Of a stretch of DNA of 64,000 bases, positions 1-8,839 are shown piece after piece. The notes under the pieces are model-generated. The model had not been told where the DNA came from. It saw only the letters and a program-made list of their open reading frames with translations, and did not search any database. The DNA is from Fimbriimonadales bacterium (GTDB lineage: Bacteria > Armatimonadota > Fimbriimonadia > Fimbriimonadales > GBS-DC), in assembly GCA_025998675.1 (NCBI GenBank), contig AP024673.1:1205221-1269220 (forward strand). Reading direction: 5' to 3'. Both the position numbers and the translations under genes were made by a program. The number at the start of each line of letters is the position of its first letter. Positions within the stretch are counted from its first letter, which is position 1.

Positions 1-1424
1 AGCCCTTTGCGGAAAGCGTTCTCCCAGAAGCCCCACTCCTCGAAGCGTTCCCACGGGGTGCGGGCGCGGTTCATGGCGCCGCTGCGCGGGTAGCGGGCGA
101 CGGCGAGCGCGTTGCGAGTCTCTTTGGCGTGCTTCTCCGCCGCGCGCGCCCACTCCAGCGCGACCTGCAGGTTCTCTTTGGCATGCACGATTGCAATCCC
201 CGCTGAGAGCGTTGGGGGCGGCGTGTCCTGCGGCGCAACTGCCCTCATGCAGCTGCGGAAGGTCTCCTGCAACTTATGGGCACACGCCAGCGCGTAGTTC
301 ACAGGCAGCAGCGCCAGCACATCGTCGCCGCCGCAATAGACAGGGAAGCCCTTATGCGCTTCCACAATCGGGGGGACAAGCTTAGCAAACTCATCCACCT
401 GACGGGAAAAGCGTCGATGCTCGTCTACACTTTCGAGTGCGTCCAGCGTCGCGCCCATCCGATCGCCGTCGGCAGCCAGTATCGCGTAGTAGGAAAGCAG
501 CTCTTCCGAAAGCCCCTTCTCGCGCAGGGCGCGCTGTATCTTGCTGGCGTACGCGCAGATTTCGCCCATCTGCTGTTCGTTGATTTCGTCTTCCTGAAGC
601 AGCCCGCGCTCCTCGCACAGGCGGCGGAAGTTCGCCTGATACACCAGGTCGCTCAGGTCGTCCACGCCCAGCCTGTCCTGCCAGTCTTGCAGTGCGCGGT
701 ACGCATCGCACGCCTCTTGGGGCAGCACATGCTCGATAGCGCGGAACGCCATCTCGCGCGTCGAGGGAACGCCCCTGCCGCCCGAAACGCGCTTGATAAT
801 CGAGATGGCGTCCAGCGTCTCGCGGGGCTTGAGGCGCAGAGGCGCACTTTTCGCTTGTTCGGGCGCGCGGAAGCCGTCGCCGTGCGCTTCGGTCTTGAAC
901 GCGCTGTCCATCGAAGGATCCAGCGGGCTTTTGGGACGCTTGGGGTTCAGAGGCGGCTGCTTGAAATCGCGCAGCGATTTGCGCCCCGCCAGCAGCTGCT
1001 CCAGCCGAGTGCGCGCCTGCCGATAGTCGCCGTTCAGCGGAACCCACGCCGCGTAGAACTCCAGAAAGTTTTTCAGCTGCCAGTTCACCAGCTCGATATC
1101 AAGGAGCGATTGCACGGCTGGGGGCAGCGACTTTGCGCACTTGTCCCACTGCTCGCGCAGGTATTGATGCGCCTCTTCGCGGGCGGCGTGCGCGATTTTG
1201 TGCGGCTCGCCCGACACAGTAAAGAGCAACTTGTTGGGCGCGCCTGTCTGGGTGTTCGCCGGGAAAATCAGCTCGGCGTGATGCTCATTCTGTAACCACT
1301 TCGCCAGATGCGTCGCCAGATTCACCAGCAGCTTAGAGCCCGCGGAGAGGTCTGCCGTGCGCCGCGCCGCCGCGATGAACTCCTGCACCGGTCCCAAAGC
1401 GATGGTCATGAGGTAGTTCTGCAT
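1..1424 (-). CDS. cmr2: Type III-B CRISPR Cas10/Cmr2 (3' end outside window)
   Basis: Large subunit of the Cmr RNA-guided effector complex. In this family the palm domain makes cyclic oligoadenylate when target RNA binds. The first 474 residues are present. The protein opens with the family signature GPVQEFIAAARRTADL at about residues 10-25. It then shows DGD at about 319-321 (DGDRMG) and the palm motif CGGDD at about 364-368, so cyclase activity is plausible. No N-terminal HD nuclease domain precedes the GPVQ motif, so DNase activity may be missing. The start is the ATG at 1424, with an AGGAGG-type site just upstream and 11 nt after the cmr1 stop, so the two genes are co-transcribed. The remaining cmr genes should lie beyond the left edge. 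Confidence 0.93.
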   Translation of the reverse strand, partial: MQNYLMTIALGPVQEFIAAARRTADLSAGSKLLVNLATHLAKWLQNEHHAELIFPANTQTGAPNKLLFTVSGEPHKIAHAAREEAHQYLREQWDKCAKSLPPAVQSLLDIELVNWQLKNFLEFYAAWVPLNGDYRQARTRLEQLLAGRKSLRDFKQPPLNPKRPKSPLDPSMDSAFKTEAHGDGFRAPEQAKSAPLRLKPRETLDAISIIKRVSGGRGVPSTREMAFRAIEHVLPQEACDAYRALQDWQDRLGVDDLSDLVYQANFRRLCEERGLLQEDEINEQQMGEICAYASKIQRALREKGLSEELLSYYAILAADGDRMGATLDALESVDEHRRFSRQVDEFAKLVPPIVEAHKGFPVYCGGDDVLALLPVNYALACAHKLQETFRSCMRAVAPQDTPPPTLSAGIAIVHAKENLQVALEWARAAEKHAKETRNALAVARYPRSGAMNRARTPWERFEEWGFWENAFRKG

Positions 1425-1435
1425 CGTGCGCCTCC

Positions 1436-2647
1436 TTAGCCCAGTTGAAACGACACCAGCGCATTCTGAAAGTGTCGCTGTGCGCCTTTGAGGACGGCGT
1501 CCAGCACATCGTTTGTTTGCAATGCTTTCAGCACGGGGTCGGCTTGCGGCGGTTCCAGCGTGTAGCTGCTCCCCTGAATTTGTATCTGGCGGGGCTTGGG
1601 GGCATTCATCACCAGAATCAGCGCGCCGTATCGACCGTCCTGCAGTGCGATGGGCTTCAGTATCACGGGCGACGCCATGCGCCCACTCTCCGCAGGCTCC
1701 ACGCTGCCCACGAAGCAGAGATTCCTTGCCCCCTTAATATCCTGATAGATGATGGGCAGTCCCAGAAAGGGTTTTGCAAGACGCACTTTGCCCTGTTGCT
1801 CGCTTAAACGACACAGCACCTGTCGGTAGTCTGCCCATTTGCTCCCCGACATCGGGCTGTAGTTCTGGGGAAAGTGCCCCTTGCGAAAGCGCGCCCAGAA
1901 GCGTCCCAGTTCGCACCAGGCATGTTCTGCATCGCGCTTGATCACAATCATCCCTCGCGCGTCTGCCAGCGTCGCCCACCGGGGCGGGCTTGCCGCGCCT
2001 CTTGGAACAGGCAACCACTGGGCGAGGTTCTGTGTCGGCGGCAACCACTGGCTGGCGTTCTGCCCAACGACAGTCAGCGCGCCGCAGCCGCGCCGCGTTC
2101 GCGCGCCGACGCCTCCAAACGCTATCCACGCCTTCAGCGCGGTGCGCACTCCCGATCTCTGTGCATCGCTCAGGTCAGGGTGAAGCGTTAGCGTCAGGCG
2201 GAAGGAGACATCCTTACGCCCCGTCGCGGCGGGTTTCCCCTGTTGCGGCTGAAACGGGAAGAGAAAGTAGCCATGCTGAGGTCCCACTTTGGGATTCGCT
2301 TTCGGAGCGATGTCGCTGTAGGGAACCGGCTGACCGGAATCGAGAATCTCCACCCGTATCGCTACCTTCCCCGCGGCGCTGCGCTCGCTGGTAGACGCGC
2401 CGCCCCAGAGGTCGGTCTCAGCCATGTAGAGTTCGTCAACGCTTGCGTAGCGCGCGCCGGCGGTCGCCCGCCACCAGAAGCGCAGATGCCCCCGAATCGC
2501 CGCCGATCGGATGGGCAGCAGGGGGTCTATCTGACCTGTTGCGTAGCCCCCGCCGAACATCGGCGTAATCAGCCGCAGCTCCAGCGTGAGTGTCTCCCCC
2601 TTCGCTGGCTCCTGCCACTCAGGAGCGGGGATATTCACCTTCCGCAT
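1436..2647 (-). CDS. cmr1: Type III-B CRISPR RAMP protein Cmr1
   Basis: A RAMP-fold subunit that caps the Cmr backbone near the 3' end of the crRNA. The 403-residue protein begins with the diagnostic Cmr1 pattern: LELRLITPMFGGG at about residues 20-32, then IRSAAIRGHLRFWWRA at about 47-62, followed by a LWGG segment. A later Gly-rich stretch, GGVGARTRRGCG, matches the family's RAMP loop. The ATG at 2647 follows a GGGAGG site. It is the first gene of the operon, with cmr2 next. No cas6, cas1 or cas2 is in the window, so crRNA processing and adaptation must be encoded elsewhere or supplied by another system. Confidence 0.93.
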   Translation of the reverse strand: MRKVNIPAPEWQEPAKGETLTLELRLITPMFGGGYATGQIDPLLPIRSAAIRGHLRFWWRATAGARYASVDELYMAETDLWGGASTSERSAAGKVAIRVEILDSGQPVPYSDIAPKANPKVGPQHGYFLFPFQPQQGKPAATGRKDVSFRLTLTLHPDLSDAQRSGVRTALKAWIAFGGVGARTRRGCGALTVVGQNASQWLPPTQNLAQWLPVPRGAASPPRWATLADARGMIVIKRDAEHAWCELGRFWARFRKGHFPQNYSPMSGSKWADYRQVLCRLSEQQGKVRLAKPFLGLPIIYQDIKGARNLCFVGSVEPAESGRMASPVILKPIALQDGRYGALILVMNAPKPRQIQIQGSSYTLEPPQADPVLKALQTNDVLDAVLKGAQRHFQNALVSFQLG

Positions 2648-2706
2648 CGCAACCTCCCTGCGAATATGTTCTTGTTGCCATCAGCGACTCCTGCTGGTTT
2701 CTGATG

Positions 2707-2737
2707 AAAAAAGGGGGCGGAGCGTCGCGACTCCGCC
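2707..2737 (-). terminator. Rho-independent terminator after the acidic small gene
   Basis: Read on the minus strand, a 7-bp perfect stem (GGCGGAG/CTCCGCC, arms 2731-2737 and 2716-2722) with an 8-nt loop is followed by C residues and six T residues (2712-2707). It lies between the small acidic gene and cmr1, so it would separate the two transcripts, at least in part. Confidence 0.8.
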
Positions 2738-2749
2738 ATCTTTGCAGGC

Positions 2750-2938
2750 TTACCAGTCAAAGTCGTAGTTCGGCTCGTTAATCTCGTCCCATGCGTCGAC
2801 CTCTTCGTAGTGCTCCCACTCGCCGTCGTGGTACACATAGTCCCACTCCCGCTCGGCGAGGATATCCCGCCACTCCGCGAGGGGGTCGAAGAGGTCGTCG
2901 ACAGGCTCCACCTGGGGGTCCTCATGCCAGTCCCACAT
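2750..2938 (-). CDS. Highly acidic, Trp-rich 62-residue protein of unknown function
   Basis: Not a family I recognise. It starts MWDWHEDPQVEP and ends NEPNYDFDW. Of 62 residues, 23 are Asp or Glu and 7 are Trp; there is no Lys and only two Arg, so the predicted pI is very low. No signal peptide or membrane segment is visible. The gene is well supported. A strong AAGGAGGTGA ribosome site precedes the ATG at 2938, a consensus promoter lies about 30 nt further up, and a Rho-independent terminator follows. It sits directly upstream of the cmr operon on the same strand. The composition resembles DNA-mimic or charge-decoy proteins, but that is only an inference. Confidence 0.8.
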   Translation of the reverse strand: MWDWHEDPQVEPVDDLFDPLAEWRDILAEREWDYVYHDGEWEHYEEVDAWDEINEPNYDFDW

Positions 2939-2971
2939 CCAGCTCACCTCCTTCTGTAGAGTAGTGAGTAT

Positions 2972-3001
2972 ATTATAGCACATAGTGCTATGCGTTGTCA
3001 A
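2972..3001 (-). promoter_or_regulatory. Consensus sigma70 promoter with palindromic operator
   Basis: On the minus strand, TTGACA (3001-2996) and TATAAT (2977-2972) are both perfect and are separated by 18 nt. A perfect inverted repeat TAGCAC-ATA-GTGCTA (2976-2990) fills the spacer and overlaps the -10 box, where a repressor would block RNA polymerase. The promoter drives the small acidic gene. It is the best-matching promoter I saw in the window. Confidence 0.85.
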
Positions 3002-3039
3002 GGGGGTATTTGCAATTCGCGCGGAATCGGCTCTGCACT

Positions 3040-3672
3040 TTACTGCCCTGCACCGCGCCCGTCGGCAGGACGCGCCTCTGAAGCAGAGACGCCCCGCGAC
3101 ACGCAGCGATGGTCGCGCACATAGAATCGCCACAGCCGTTCAGTCGCCTGACTGATGCCGATTCGCGGAGAAACGCCCACCTGCGCGTCGGGCACGGGTT
3201 CGCCCCGCCAGATTTGCACGCGCCCCGTGATGAGCGACTCGCCGTTCAGCGCGCGGGTAATCCCCAGCGCACGGCACAGGTTGCCCGGTCCGCGACACAG
3301 TTGCGTCCAGTGAACGCCGCCGCGCCGCTGGAACATCGTCTCCAGCCCCAGGATTGGCTCCAGCGCACGGATCAGCACCGCCTCGCCGACGCCTTCGGGC
3401 TGGCACACGGCGTTGAAGCACTCGTGGACGCCGTAAATCAGGTAGACATAGGCGGTGGCGGGCGGACCGAACATCGCCGCGTTGCGCTCGGTTCTGCCGC
3501 GATAGCTGTGGCTGGCGGGGTCATCCTGCGTGTAGGCTTCCGCTTCCACGATTCGCCCGCCGACCCAGCCCGCGTCGTGGCGCACGACCAGCCAGCAGCC
3601 CAGCAGCGCGCGCGCCGCCGCTGCCGTCGGCTGCAGGTAGAACGACTCGTCCAGCGGCTGAGGCGTGGGCAT
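3040..3672 (-). CDS. mpg: DNA-3-methyladenine glycosylase (AAG/MPG family)
   Basis: Base-excision repair enzyme that removes alkylated purines such as 3-methyladenine and hypoxanthine. The 210-residue protein has the AAG family motifs in order: LARALLGCWLVV-like start, GRIVEAEAYTQDDPASHS (containing the catalytic Glu region), RNAAMFGPPATAYVYLIYG, and LCRGPGNLCRALGI near residue 125. The length is normal for bacterial members. The ATG at 3672 is preferred to an upstream ATG at 3732 because family similarity begins after it and it lies directly behind the kinase stop at 3674, suggesting one transcript. Confidence 0.93.
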   Translation of the reverse strand: MPTPQPLDESFYLQPTAAAARALLGCWLVVRHDAGWVGGRIVEAEAYTQDDPASHSYRGRTERNAAMFGPPATAYVYLIYGVHECFNAVCQPEGVGEAVLIRALEPILGLETMFQRRGGVHWTQLCRGPGNLCRALGITRALNGESLITGRVQIWRGEPVPDAQVGVSPRIGISQATERLWRFYVRDHRCVSRGVSASEARPADGRGAGQ

Positions 3673-3673
3673 G

Positions 3674-5311
3674 CTAAATTTCGAATCGGCGCATCGCCTC
3701 GCGGCGGGCGCGATGCTGCTGGTACAGCTCACGGAACAGCTCGAACTTGACGGCGTGATACTCCGCCGTCGCGGGGTTCGGCTCGACGACCAGCTCAGGG
3801 GCGGTCATGGCGTGCATGGCGGTGGGGATGTCGGGATAGGCGCCCGCCGCCGTCGCGCCCAGAATCGCGCTGCCCAGCAGCACCGCCTCTGGCTCGCGGT
3901 TGACCACCACGCGGCAGCCCGTGATGTCGGCGGTCTCGCGCAGCCAGTAGCGGTTCTTCACGCTGCCGCCTGTTACATAGATGGCGTCAATCTGGTAGCC
4001 CGCTTCCGCCATCGCGCGCAGCACATCGCGGATGTTGTACGCCAGCGCCTGCAGGGTGGCGTAATAGAGCAGGGCGAGCGCGTTCAGGCTGGCGTCCAGC
4101 GTCAGCCCATCCACCACGCCGCGCGCGTGCGGGTCGGCGTACGGCGCGCGATTGCCGTAATGGTCGGGCAACACATGCAGCGTGCGCGTCAGCAGCGCGG
4201 GATAGGGCAGCCCCTGAGCCAGCTGGTCAATAATGCGGTTCGCCGCCTCGTAGATCGACACGCCCTCGCGCTCGGCTTTCAGCTCCAGCGCGGGGTACTG
4301 GCGGTGGTGTTCGAGCGTGTAGTCAATCAGCGCGCCCGCCGCCGACTGCCCGCCCTCGTTCATCCATAGATTTGGCAGCACCGCGCCGTAGTAGGGACCC
4401 CACACGCCCTGCACGAAGCGCGGCTCACGCGAGAGCGCCATCAGGCACGACGAAGTACCCGCAATCAGCGCGGTGGCGCGCTCCAGTTTCTCAAGGCTCG
4501 GCGCAGAATCGCCCGCCCAGACCGCGCCCAGCAGTCCAATCGTGCCCGCGTGCGCGTCCACGATGCCAATCGCGACCTGCGTGCGCGTGGAAAGCCCCAG
4601 TTCGCTGGCAGCCTGCGGCGTCAGGTTGCCCGCCAAAGTCCCCAGCGGCAGTATAGCGTCGCCCGCGCGCCCGCGCTCCAGGATGCTCGCAATCCCAAGG
4701 TCTTGCAGCAGGCGCATGTCCCAGCGCTTCTCGGCGGGCAGGTAGGTCCATTTGCATCCCATCGTGCATTCGCTGCGCAGGTTGTTGCCCGTGCTGCGGT
4801 ACACTAGGAAGTCGGCGAGGTCGAGGAACTTGCTCGCTCCCTCGAAGGTTTCGGGCATGTGCGTGCGCAGCCATGCGAGTTTGGGCGGCTCCATCTCGGG
4901 CGAGAGCGCGCCGCCCGAATAGCGCAGCGCCTCGTAGCCGCCCGCGTTCGCCCGCTCCGTCTCGGCGATTGCGCGGTGGTCCATCCACATGACGATGTTC
5001 CACTGGGGGTCGCCTGTGGGCGAGACGCTGATGGGCTGGTCGTTCGCGCCCAGCGCGACCAGCGAGCATGTCGCGTCGTAGCCAATCCCCAGCACCGTAT
5101 CGGGATGCACCCGCGCCTCGTCGACGACCGCGCGCGCCACCGTGCAGACTGCCCGCCAGATGTCCTCCGACGATTGCTCGGCGTATTCGGGCTGGGGGCG
5201 GTGAATCTGAATCGGCTCGGTTGCGATTGCCAATCGCCTGCCCTGCAGGTCAAACAGCCCCGCCCGTGCGCTTGCTGTGCCCACATCGACGCCTATCACA
5301 TAGCCCTGCAT
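3674..5311 (-). CDS. FGGY-family carbohydrate (pentulose) kinase
   Basis: ATP-dependent sugar kinase of 545 residues. The N-terminus GVDVGTASARAGLFD is the FGGY phosphate-1 motif. MWMDHRA near residue 100, an ECTMGCKW segment, and the C-terminal VTGGSVKN adenosine-binding motif fit the pentulose kinase branch (D-ribulokinase-like), not glycerol kinase. The ATG at 5311 has a GGAGG site; an upstream extension of the frame is antisense to the next gene and is rejected. It is tightly followed by mpg. The substrate is inferred only at the level of a ketopentose. Confidence 0.88.
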   Translation of the reverse strand: MQGYVIGVDVGTASARAGLFDLQGRRLAIATEPIQIHRPQPEYAEQSSEDIWRAVCTVARAVVDEARVHPDTVLGIGYDATCSLVALGANDQPISVSPTGDPQWNIVMWMDHRAIAETERANAGGYEALRYSGGALSPEMEPPKLAWLRTHMPETFEGASKFLDLADFLVYRSTGNNLRSECTMGCKWTYLPAEKRWDMRLLQDLGIASILERGRAGDAILPLGTLAGNLTPQAASELGLSTRTQVAIGIVDAHAGTIGLLGAVWAGDSAPSLEKLERATALIAGTSSCLMALSREPRFVQGVWGPYYGAVLPNLWMNEGGQSAAGALIDYTLEHHRQYPALELKAEREGVSIYEAANRIIDQLAQGLPYPALLTRTLHVLPDHYGNRAPYADPHARGVVDGLTLDASLNALALLYYATLQALAYNIRDVLRAMAEAGYQIDAIYVTGGSVKNRYWLRETADITGCRVVVNREPEAVLLGSAILGATAAGAYPDIPTAMHAMTAPELVVEPNPATAEYHAVKFELFRELYQQHRARREAMRRFEI

Positions 5312-5422
5312 CGGTTCGCCTCCATCCAGTGTCCGTCGCGCCAGCGCCCCTGCTCCCGTGCGCGCGCTGTGCGTTTGGCTCTGATTGTACCTCGCCCCAG
5401 CCGATGGGTAGAATCGTTTGAT

Positions 5423-6181
5423 ATGGAATATGTGCTGGGCGTGATGCTGGTGTGGCTGCTGGCGGCGGGGTGGATTTTCCTGCTGGTGAACTGGGCGGTC
5501 ACAGGCGATGTGAGCGCGGGCGAGGCGGCGATTGGCTCGGCGGTCGCGCTGCTGCTGGCGATTGCGTGCGCCCAGCGCGCGTTCCCGTATGTCATCCCCT
5601 TCTCGCTGGCGACGCTGGGGGGCGGGGCGATAGCGTTGCCGATGCTCCGCGCCTATCTTAACCGCGCCGCGCACGCGCAGATGGACGCCGAGCTGATTGA
5701 ACGCGCCTGCCTCGCCTACGAGTTCGATGCGAAAAACTACGGCGCGCTGATTAACCTCGCCGAAGCGTGCTACAAAAGCGGACTGCTGGAACAGGCGGTG
5801 TATCATCTGGAGCGCGCCATCCAGCAGGCGCCGATTATGGCGGCGAACGAGAAGCGACGCCTGCGCATGTGGCAGGACGAACTCCAGCATCACCGCACGC
5901 AGGGCTACACGCCGTGCATGAATTGTGGGGCGCACGAAGCCGTTGGCGCGGTTCGATGCACGCGCTGCCAGCGCCTGCTGCTGCCCGCGCTGGTGCAGGG
6001 GCGCTGGGTGCCGCGTCAGCTGGCGCGCCGAGCGGTTGTGGCGTGGGCAATCGCCGCGGGCGGCGGCGCGCTGAGCCTGTTCTGGCGCGAGCAGCTGGTA
6101 GGGCTGGCGGCGCTCATGGCGATACTGACGACTCTCGGCGTCGCGCTGGGATTGATTGTGTGGGTGGTACGCAAAGCATGA
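5423..6181 (+). CDS. Membrane protein with TPR-like helices and a zinc ribbon
   Basis: A 252-residue protein not assigned to a named family. It begins with two to three hydrophobic segments (residues about 1-75), then a helical TPR-like pair (YEFDAKNYGALINLAEACYKS). A four-cysteine zinc-ribbon pattern follows (CMNC...CTRC, about residues 160-180), then two C-terminal membrane segments. The ATG at 5423 lies only 8 nt after a TAGAAT -10 box, suggesting a leaderless message. Its stop overlaps the start of the LptF/G permease by 4 nt, so the two are translationally coupled. A role near the envelope is inferred from this coupling. Confidence 0.75.
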   Translation: MEYVLGVMLVWLLAAGWIFLLVNWAVTGDVSAGEAAIGSAVALLLAIACAQRAFPYVIPFSLATLGGGAIALPMLRAYLNRAAHAQMDAELIERACLAYEFDAKNYGALINLAEACYKSGLLEQAVYHLERAIQQAPIMAANEKRRLRMWQDELQHHRTQGYTPCMNCGAHEAVGAVRCTRCQRLLLPALVQGRWVPRQLARRAVVAWAIAAGGGALSLFWREQLVGLAALMAILTTLGVALGLIVWVVRKA

Positions 6182-7272
6182 GCCTGCGCACGCTGCCGCC
6201 CCTGACGCGGCTGGACCGCTACATCGCCCGCGAAATGCTCACCCCGCTGGGCATCGGCGTCTGCGCGATTCTGCTGATGCTGATTGGAAACCTGCTTTTT
6301 AATTATGCGCCGTGGTTTTTCAACTACGGCGTGCCCATCACGGCGGTGCTGCAGATGGTGCTGTATTACACGCCCTACCTGCTGGTGCTGAGTTTGCCTG
6401 TGGGCGCGGCGGTGGGCACAGCGCTGACGGTCAACCGCCTCACGCGCGACAGCGAAATCACTATCCTGCGCATGGCGGGCGTGAGCCTGCGCCGAATCTT
6501 CGCCCCCATGCTGCTGATTGGCGCGCTGCTGTCGGGCGCAAACTTCGCGCTGAACGAGTACCTCGTGCCCCCCAGCATGCAGCAGTTCAACAAGCTGCGC
6601 AACCGAATGTTCCTGCTCGCGCCTGTGCCGAACCTGACCAGCAACGCCGTCATCAAAGCGCAGAACTATATGATTGGCGTCGGCGTCGCGCAGCAGCAGG
6701 GCAACGCGGTGCTGCTGGAAGATGTGCTGATACTGGAGCGGCGCGAGCAGGAGGGCTGGCTGGTGGTCAAAGCCCCGCGCGGCAGGTATCAGGACGGCGT
6801 GTGGGAGCTGTACGAGCCGACCGCGCACTACTACCAGCCCGACGGCACGGTCGCCGATGTGCAGCAGGCGACGCGTCTGGTGATTAACCTGCAGGTCGCC
6901 CTGCAGGACTTCTTCAGCGCGCCGACGCCCGAAGAGCAGACGATGGCGCAGCTGGGCGCGCAGATTCAGCGCAACCGCGCCATGGGGCTGGACACGCGCA
7001 CGCTGGAGGTGAGCTATCATCTCAAGGCGGCGGTGCCCGTGGCGTGTCTGGTGCTGGCGTTGTGTGCGCCCGTGCTGAGCTTCCTGCTCGCGCGTGCGGG
7101 CGGGTTTGTGGGCGTGCTGCTGGCGATTGTGCTGGTGTTCGTGTTCTGGAACACGCTGCTGCTGTTCCAGATTCTGGGCAATCACGGCGTGCTGCCCCCC
7201 CTGCTGGCGGCGTGGTCGCCCAACCTGCTGTTCGGCGTCGGCGGACTGCTGTTGCTGCGACGGCTGGAATAG
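6178..7272 (+). CDS. LptF/LptG family permease (YjgP/YjgQ)
   Basis: Inner-membrane permease of 364 residues in the family that extracts lipopolysaccharide from the inner membrane with the LptB ATPase. It starts RLDRYIAREMLTPLGIGV, the family's first transmembrane helix. The conserved TRDSEITILRMAGVSLRRI cytoplasmic loop, a periplasmic beta-jellyroll-like middle (about residues 140-250) and three C-terminal helices follow. Only one permease is seen here, whereas proteobacteria use an LptF/LptG pair. The partner and lptB may be elsewhere. Confidence 0.88.
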   Translation: MSLRTLPPLTRLDRYIAREMLTPLGIGVCAILLMLIGNLLFNYAPWFFNYGVPITAVLQMVLYYTPYLLVLSLPVGAAVGTALTVNRLTRDSEITILRMAGVSLRRIFAPMLLIGALLSGANFALNEYLVPPSMQQFNKLRNRMFLLAPVPNLTSNAVIKAQNYMIGVGVAQQQGNAVLLEDVLILERREQEGWLVVKAPRGRYQDGVWELYEPTAHYYQPDGTVADVQQATRLVINLQVALQDFFSAPTPEEQTMAQLGAQIQRNRAMGLDTRTLEVSYHLKAAVPVACLVLALCAPVLSFLLARAGGFVGVLLAIVLVFVFWNTLLLFQILGNHGVLPPLLAAWSPNLLFGVGGLLLLRRLE

Positions 7273-7450
7273 GCGCGGATGGGACACAGACAAGCGGCAG
7301 GAGTCGCCTTCTTGTGCAGGTATCATGCAGCATGGGGGGACGCGATCTGGGCGGCAGACGCCTTCAGCCCAACGCGCCCGAGAACCTGTTCCTCACACGC
7401 GACGGCTGGCGATAAGCGGGTCGGGCGCGCTCCGCGAGTATAATCATGCC

Positions 7451-8815
7451 ATGCACCGCAAACCTGTGCTGGCGATTGTGGGACGCCCCAATGTCGGCAA
7501 ATCCACGCTGTTCAACCGCCTGATCGGGCAGCGCGTGGCGATTGTGGAGGACACCCCGGGCGTCACGCGCGACCGACTCTACGGCGAGGGCGAATGGCTG
7601 GGGCAGCCGTTCGTGGTCATCGACACGGGCGGCATCCTCTTCAGCGAGGACGACCCGCTGATAGAGCAGGTGCGCGTGCAGGCGCAGGTCGCGATGCACG
7701 AGGCGGACTGTATCCTGTTTCTGGTGGACGCCCGCGACGGACTGACCCCCGCCGACGAGGAGGTCGCCGACCTGCTGCGCAAAGGCAACAAGCCCACGCT
7801 CCTGCTGGTCAACAAGGCGGACAACCCGCAACAGTGGGAGAGCCAGCGGGCGGAGTTTTTCGCGCTGGGACTGGGCGAGCCCATCCCCATTTCGTCCATT
7901 CACGGGCACAACATCGCCGAGGCGCTGGAGCGCGCCTTCGAACACCTGCAGGCGCAACCCGCGCCCACATCGGATGAAGAGTCTACCGAAGAACCCATCA
8001 AAATCGCGATTGTAGGACGCCCGAATGTGGGCAAGTCGTCCCTGCTGAACGCGATTCTGGGCGAGCCGCGCGCGATTGTGAGCGAAATCGCAGGCACCAC
8101 GCGCGACACGCTCGACACCCCCTTCACATGGAAAGGGCAGCCCGTGATTCTCATCGACACGGCGGGCATCAAGCGTCCGGGCAAAGTGCAGCGCTCGCTG
8201 GAATACTACGCGCAGATGCGCGCTGAACGCGCCATGCAACGCGCCGATGTCGCCGTGGTGGTCATCGACGCGACGGAGGGCATTACGCACAACGATCGGC
8301 GGATTGCGCAGCTGGCGGCGAACGCCGGGCGCGCGCTCGTGTGGGCGGTCAACAAATGGGACCTCAAAGAGCCGCCCGACGGCAACCTGCAGCAGAACAC
8401 GCCCCTCAAAAAGGACTTCGCCCGCCTGATTCAGCAGGAAGTCAAGTGGCTGGACTATGTGCCGTTTGTATTTATCTCCGCGCTGGCGGGCGCGGGCATC
8501 GAGCCGCTGCTGGACACCTGCATGGCGGTCGCCGACTTTCACTGCATGCGCGTCGGCACGGGCGAGCTGAACCGCCTGATGCAGGAGTGGCTGTACGAGC
8601 GTCCCTACACGCGCAAGGGCAAGTCGCTGAAGATTTACTACGCGACGATGGCGAGCGTGCGCCCGCCGACGATTGTGCTGTTTGTGAACGACCCGGAGAT
8701 TGTGCATTTCTCGTACCTGCGCTACCTGGAGAACCAGCTGCGCCGTCGATACGAATACACGGGCGCGCCCATCCGCTGGGTGGTGCGCGCCGCGCACGAA
8801 GAGCAAGAGAAGTAG
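7451..8815 (+). CDS. der: Ribosome biogenesis GTPase Der (EngA)
   Basis: Essential double-GTPase needed for 50S subunit maturation. The 454-residue protein has two G domains, each with the P-loop GRPNVGKS (residues 11-18 and about 189-196). Each also has DTxG switch II (DTGGI and DTAGI) and an NKxD base-recognition motif (NKAD, NKWD). The C-terminal KH-like domain follows (KSLKIYYATMASVRPPTIVLFVN). The ATG at 7451 is only 6 nt after a perfect TATAAT (7439-7444), so the message is probably leaderless. mnmA follows 24 nt downstream with its own -10 box. Confidence 0.97.
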   Translation: MHRKPVLAIVGRPNVGKSTLFNRLIGQRVAIVEDTPGVTRDRLYGEGEWLGQPFVVIDTGGILFSEDDPLIEQVRVQAQVAMHEADCILFLVDARDGLTPADEEVADLLRKGNKPTLLLVNKADNPQQWESQRAEFFALGLGEPIPISSIHGHNIAEALERAFEHLQAQPAPTSDEESTEEPIKIAIVGRPNVGKSSLLNAILGEPRAIVSEIAGTTRDTLDTPFTWKGQPVILIDTAGIKRPGKVQRSLEYYAQMRAERAMQRADVAVVVIDATEGITHNDRRIAQLAANAGRALVWAVNKWDLKEPPDGNLQQNTPLKKDFARLIQQEVKWLDYVPFVFISALAGAGIEPLLDTCMAVADFHCMRVGTGELNRLMQEWLYERPYTRKGKSLKIYYATMASVRPPTIVLFVNDPEIVHFSYLRYLENQLRRRYEYTGAPIRWVVRAAHEEQEK

Positions 8816-8839
8816 CCCCTTCAGGTATACTCTTTTGTG

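Noticed and set aside
276-1295. Long plus-strand open frame of 339 codons
   Set aside because: It is antisense to cmr2, which has clear family motifs, a ribosome site and operon context. The plus-strand protein is low-complexity Arg/Ala/Leu.
4859-5422. N-terminal extension of the TPR/zinc-ribbon gene
   Set aside because: The extension is antisense to the pentulose kinase. The ATG at 5423 follows a -10 box and begins the hydrophobic helix.
7332-7415. 27-codon plus-strand frame upstream of der, preceded by GGTATCAT
   Set aside because: It resembles the leaderless pattern, but no homology or conservation can be shown and der has its own promoter. It is too short to call.
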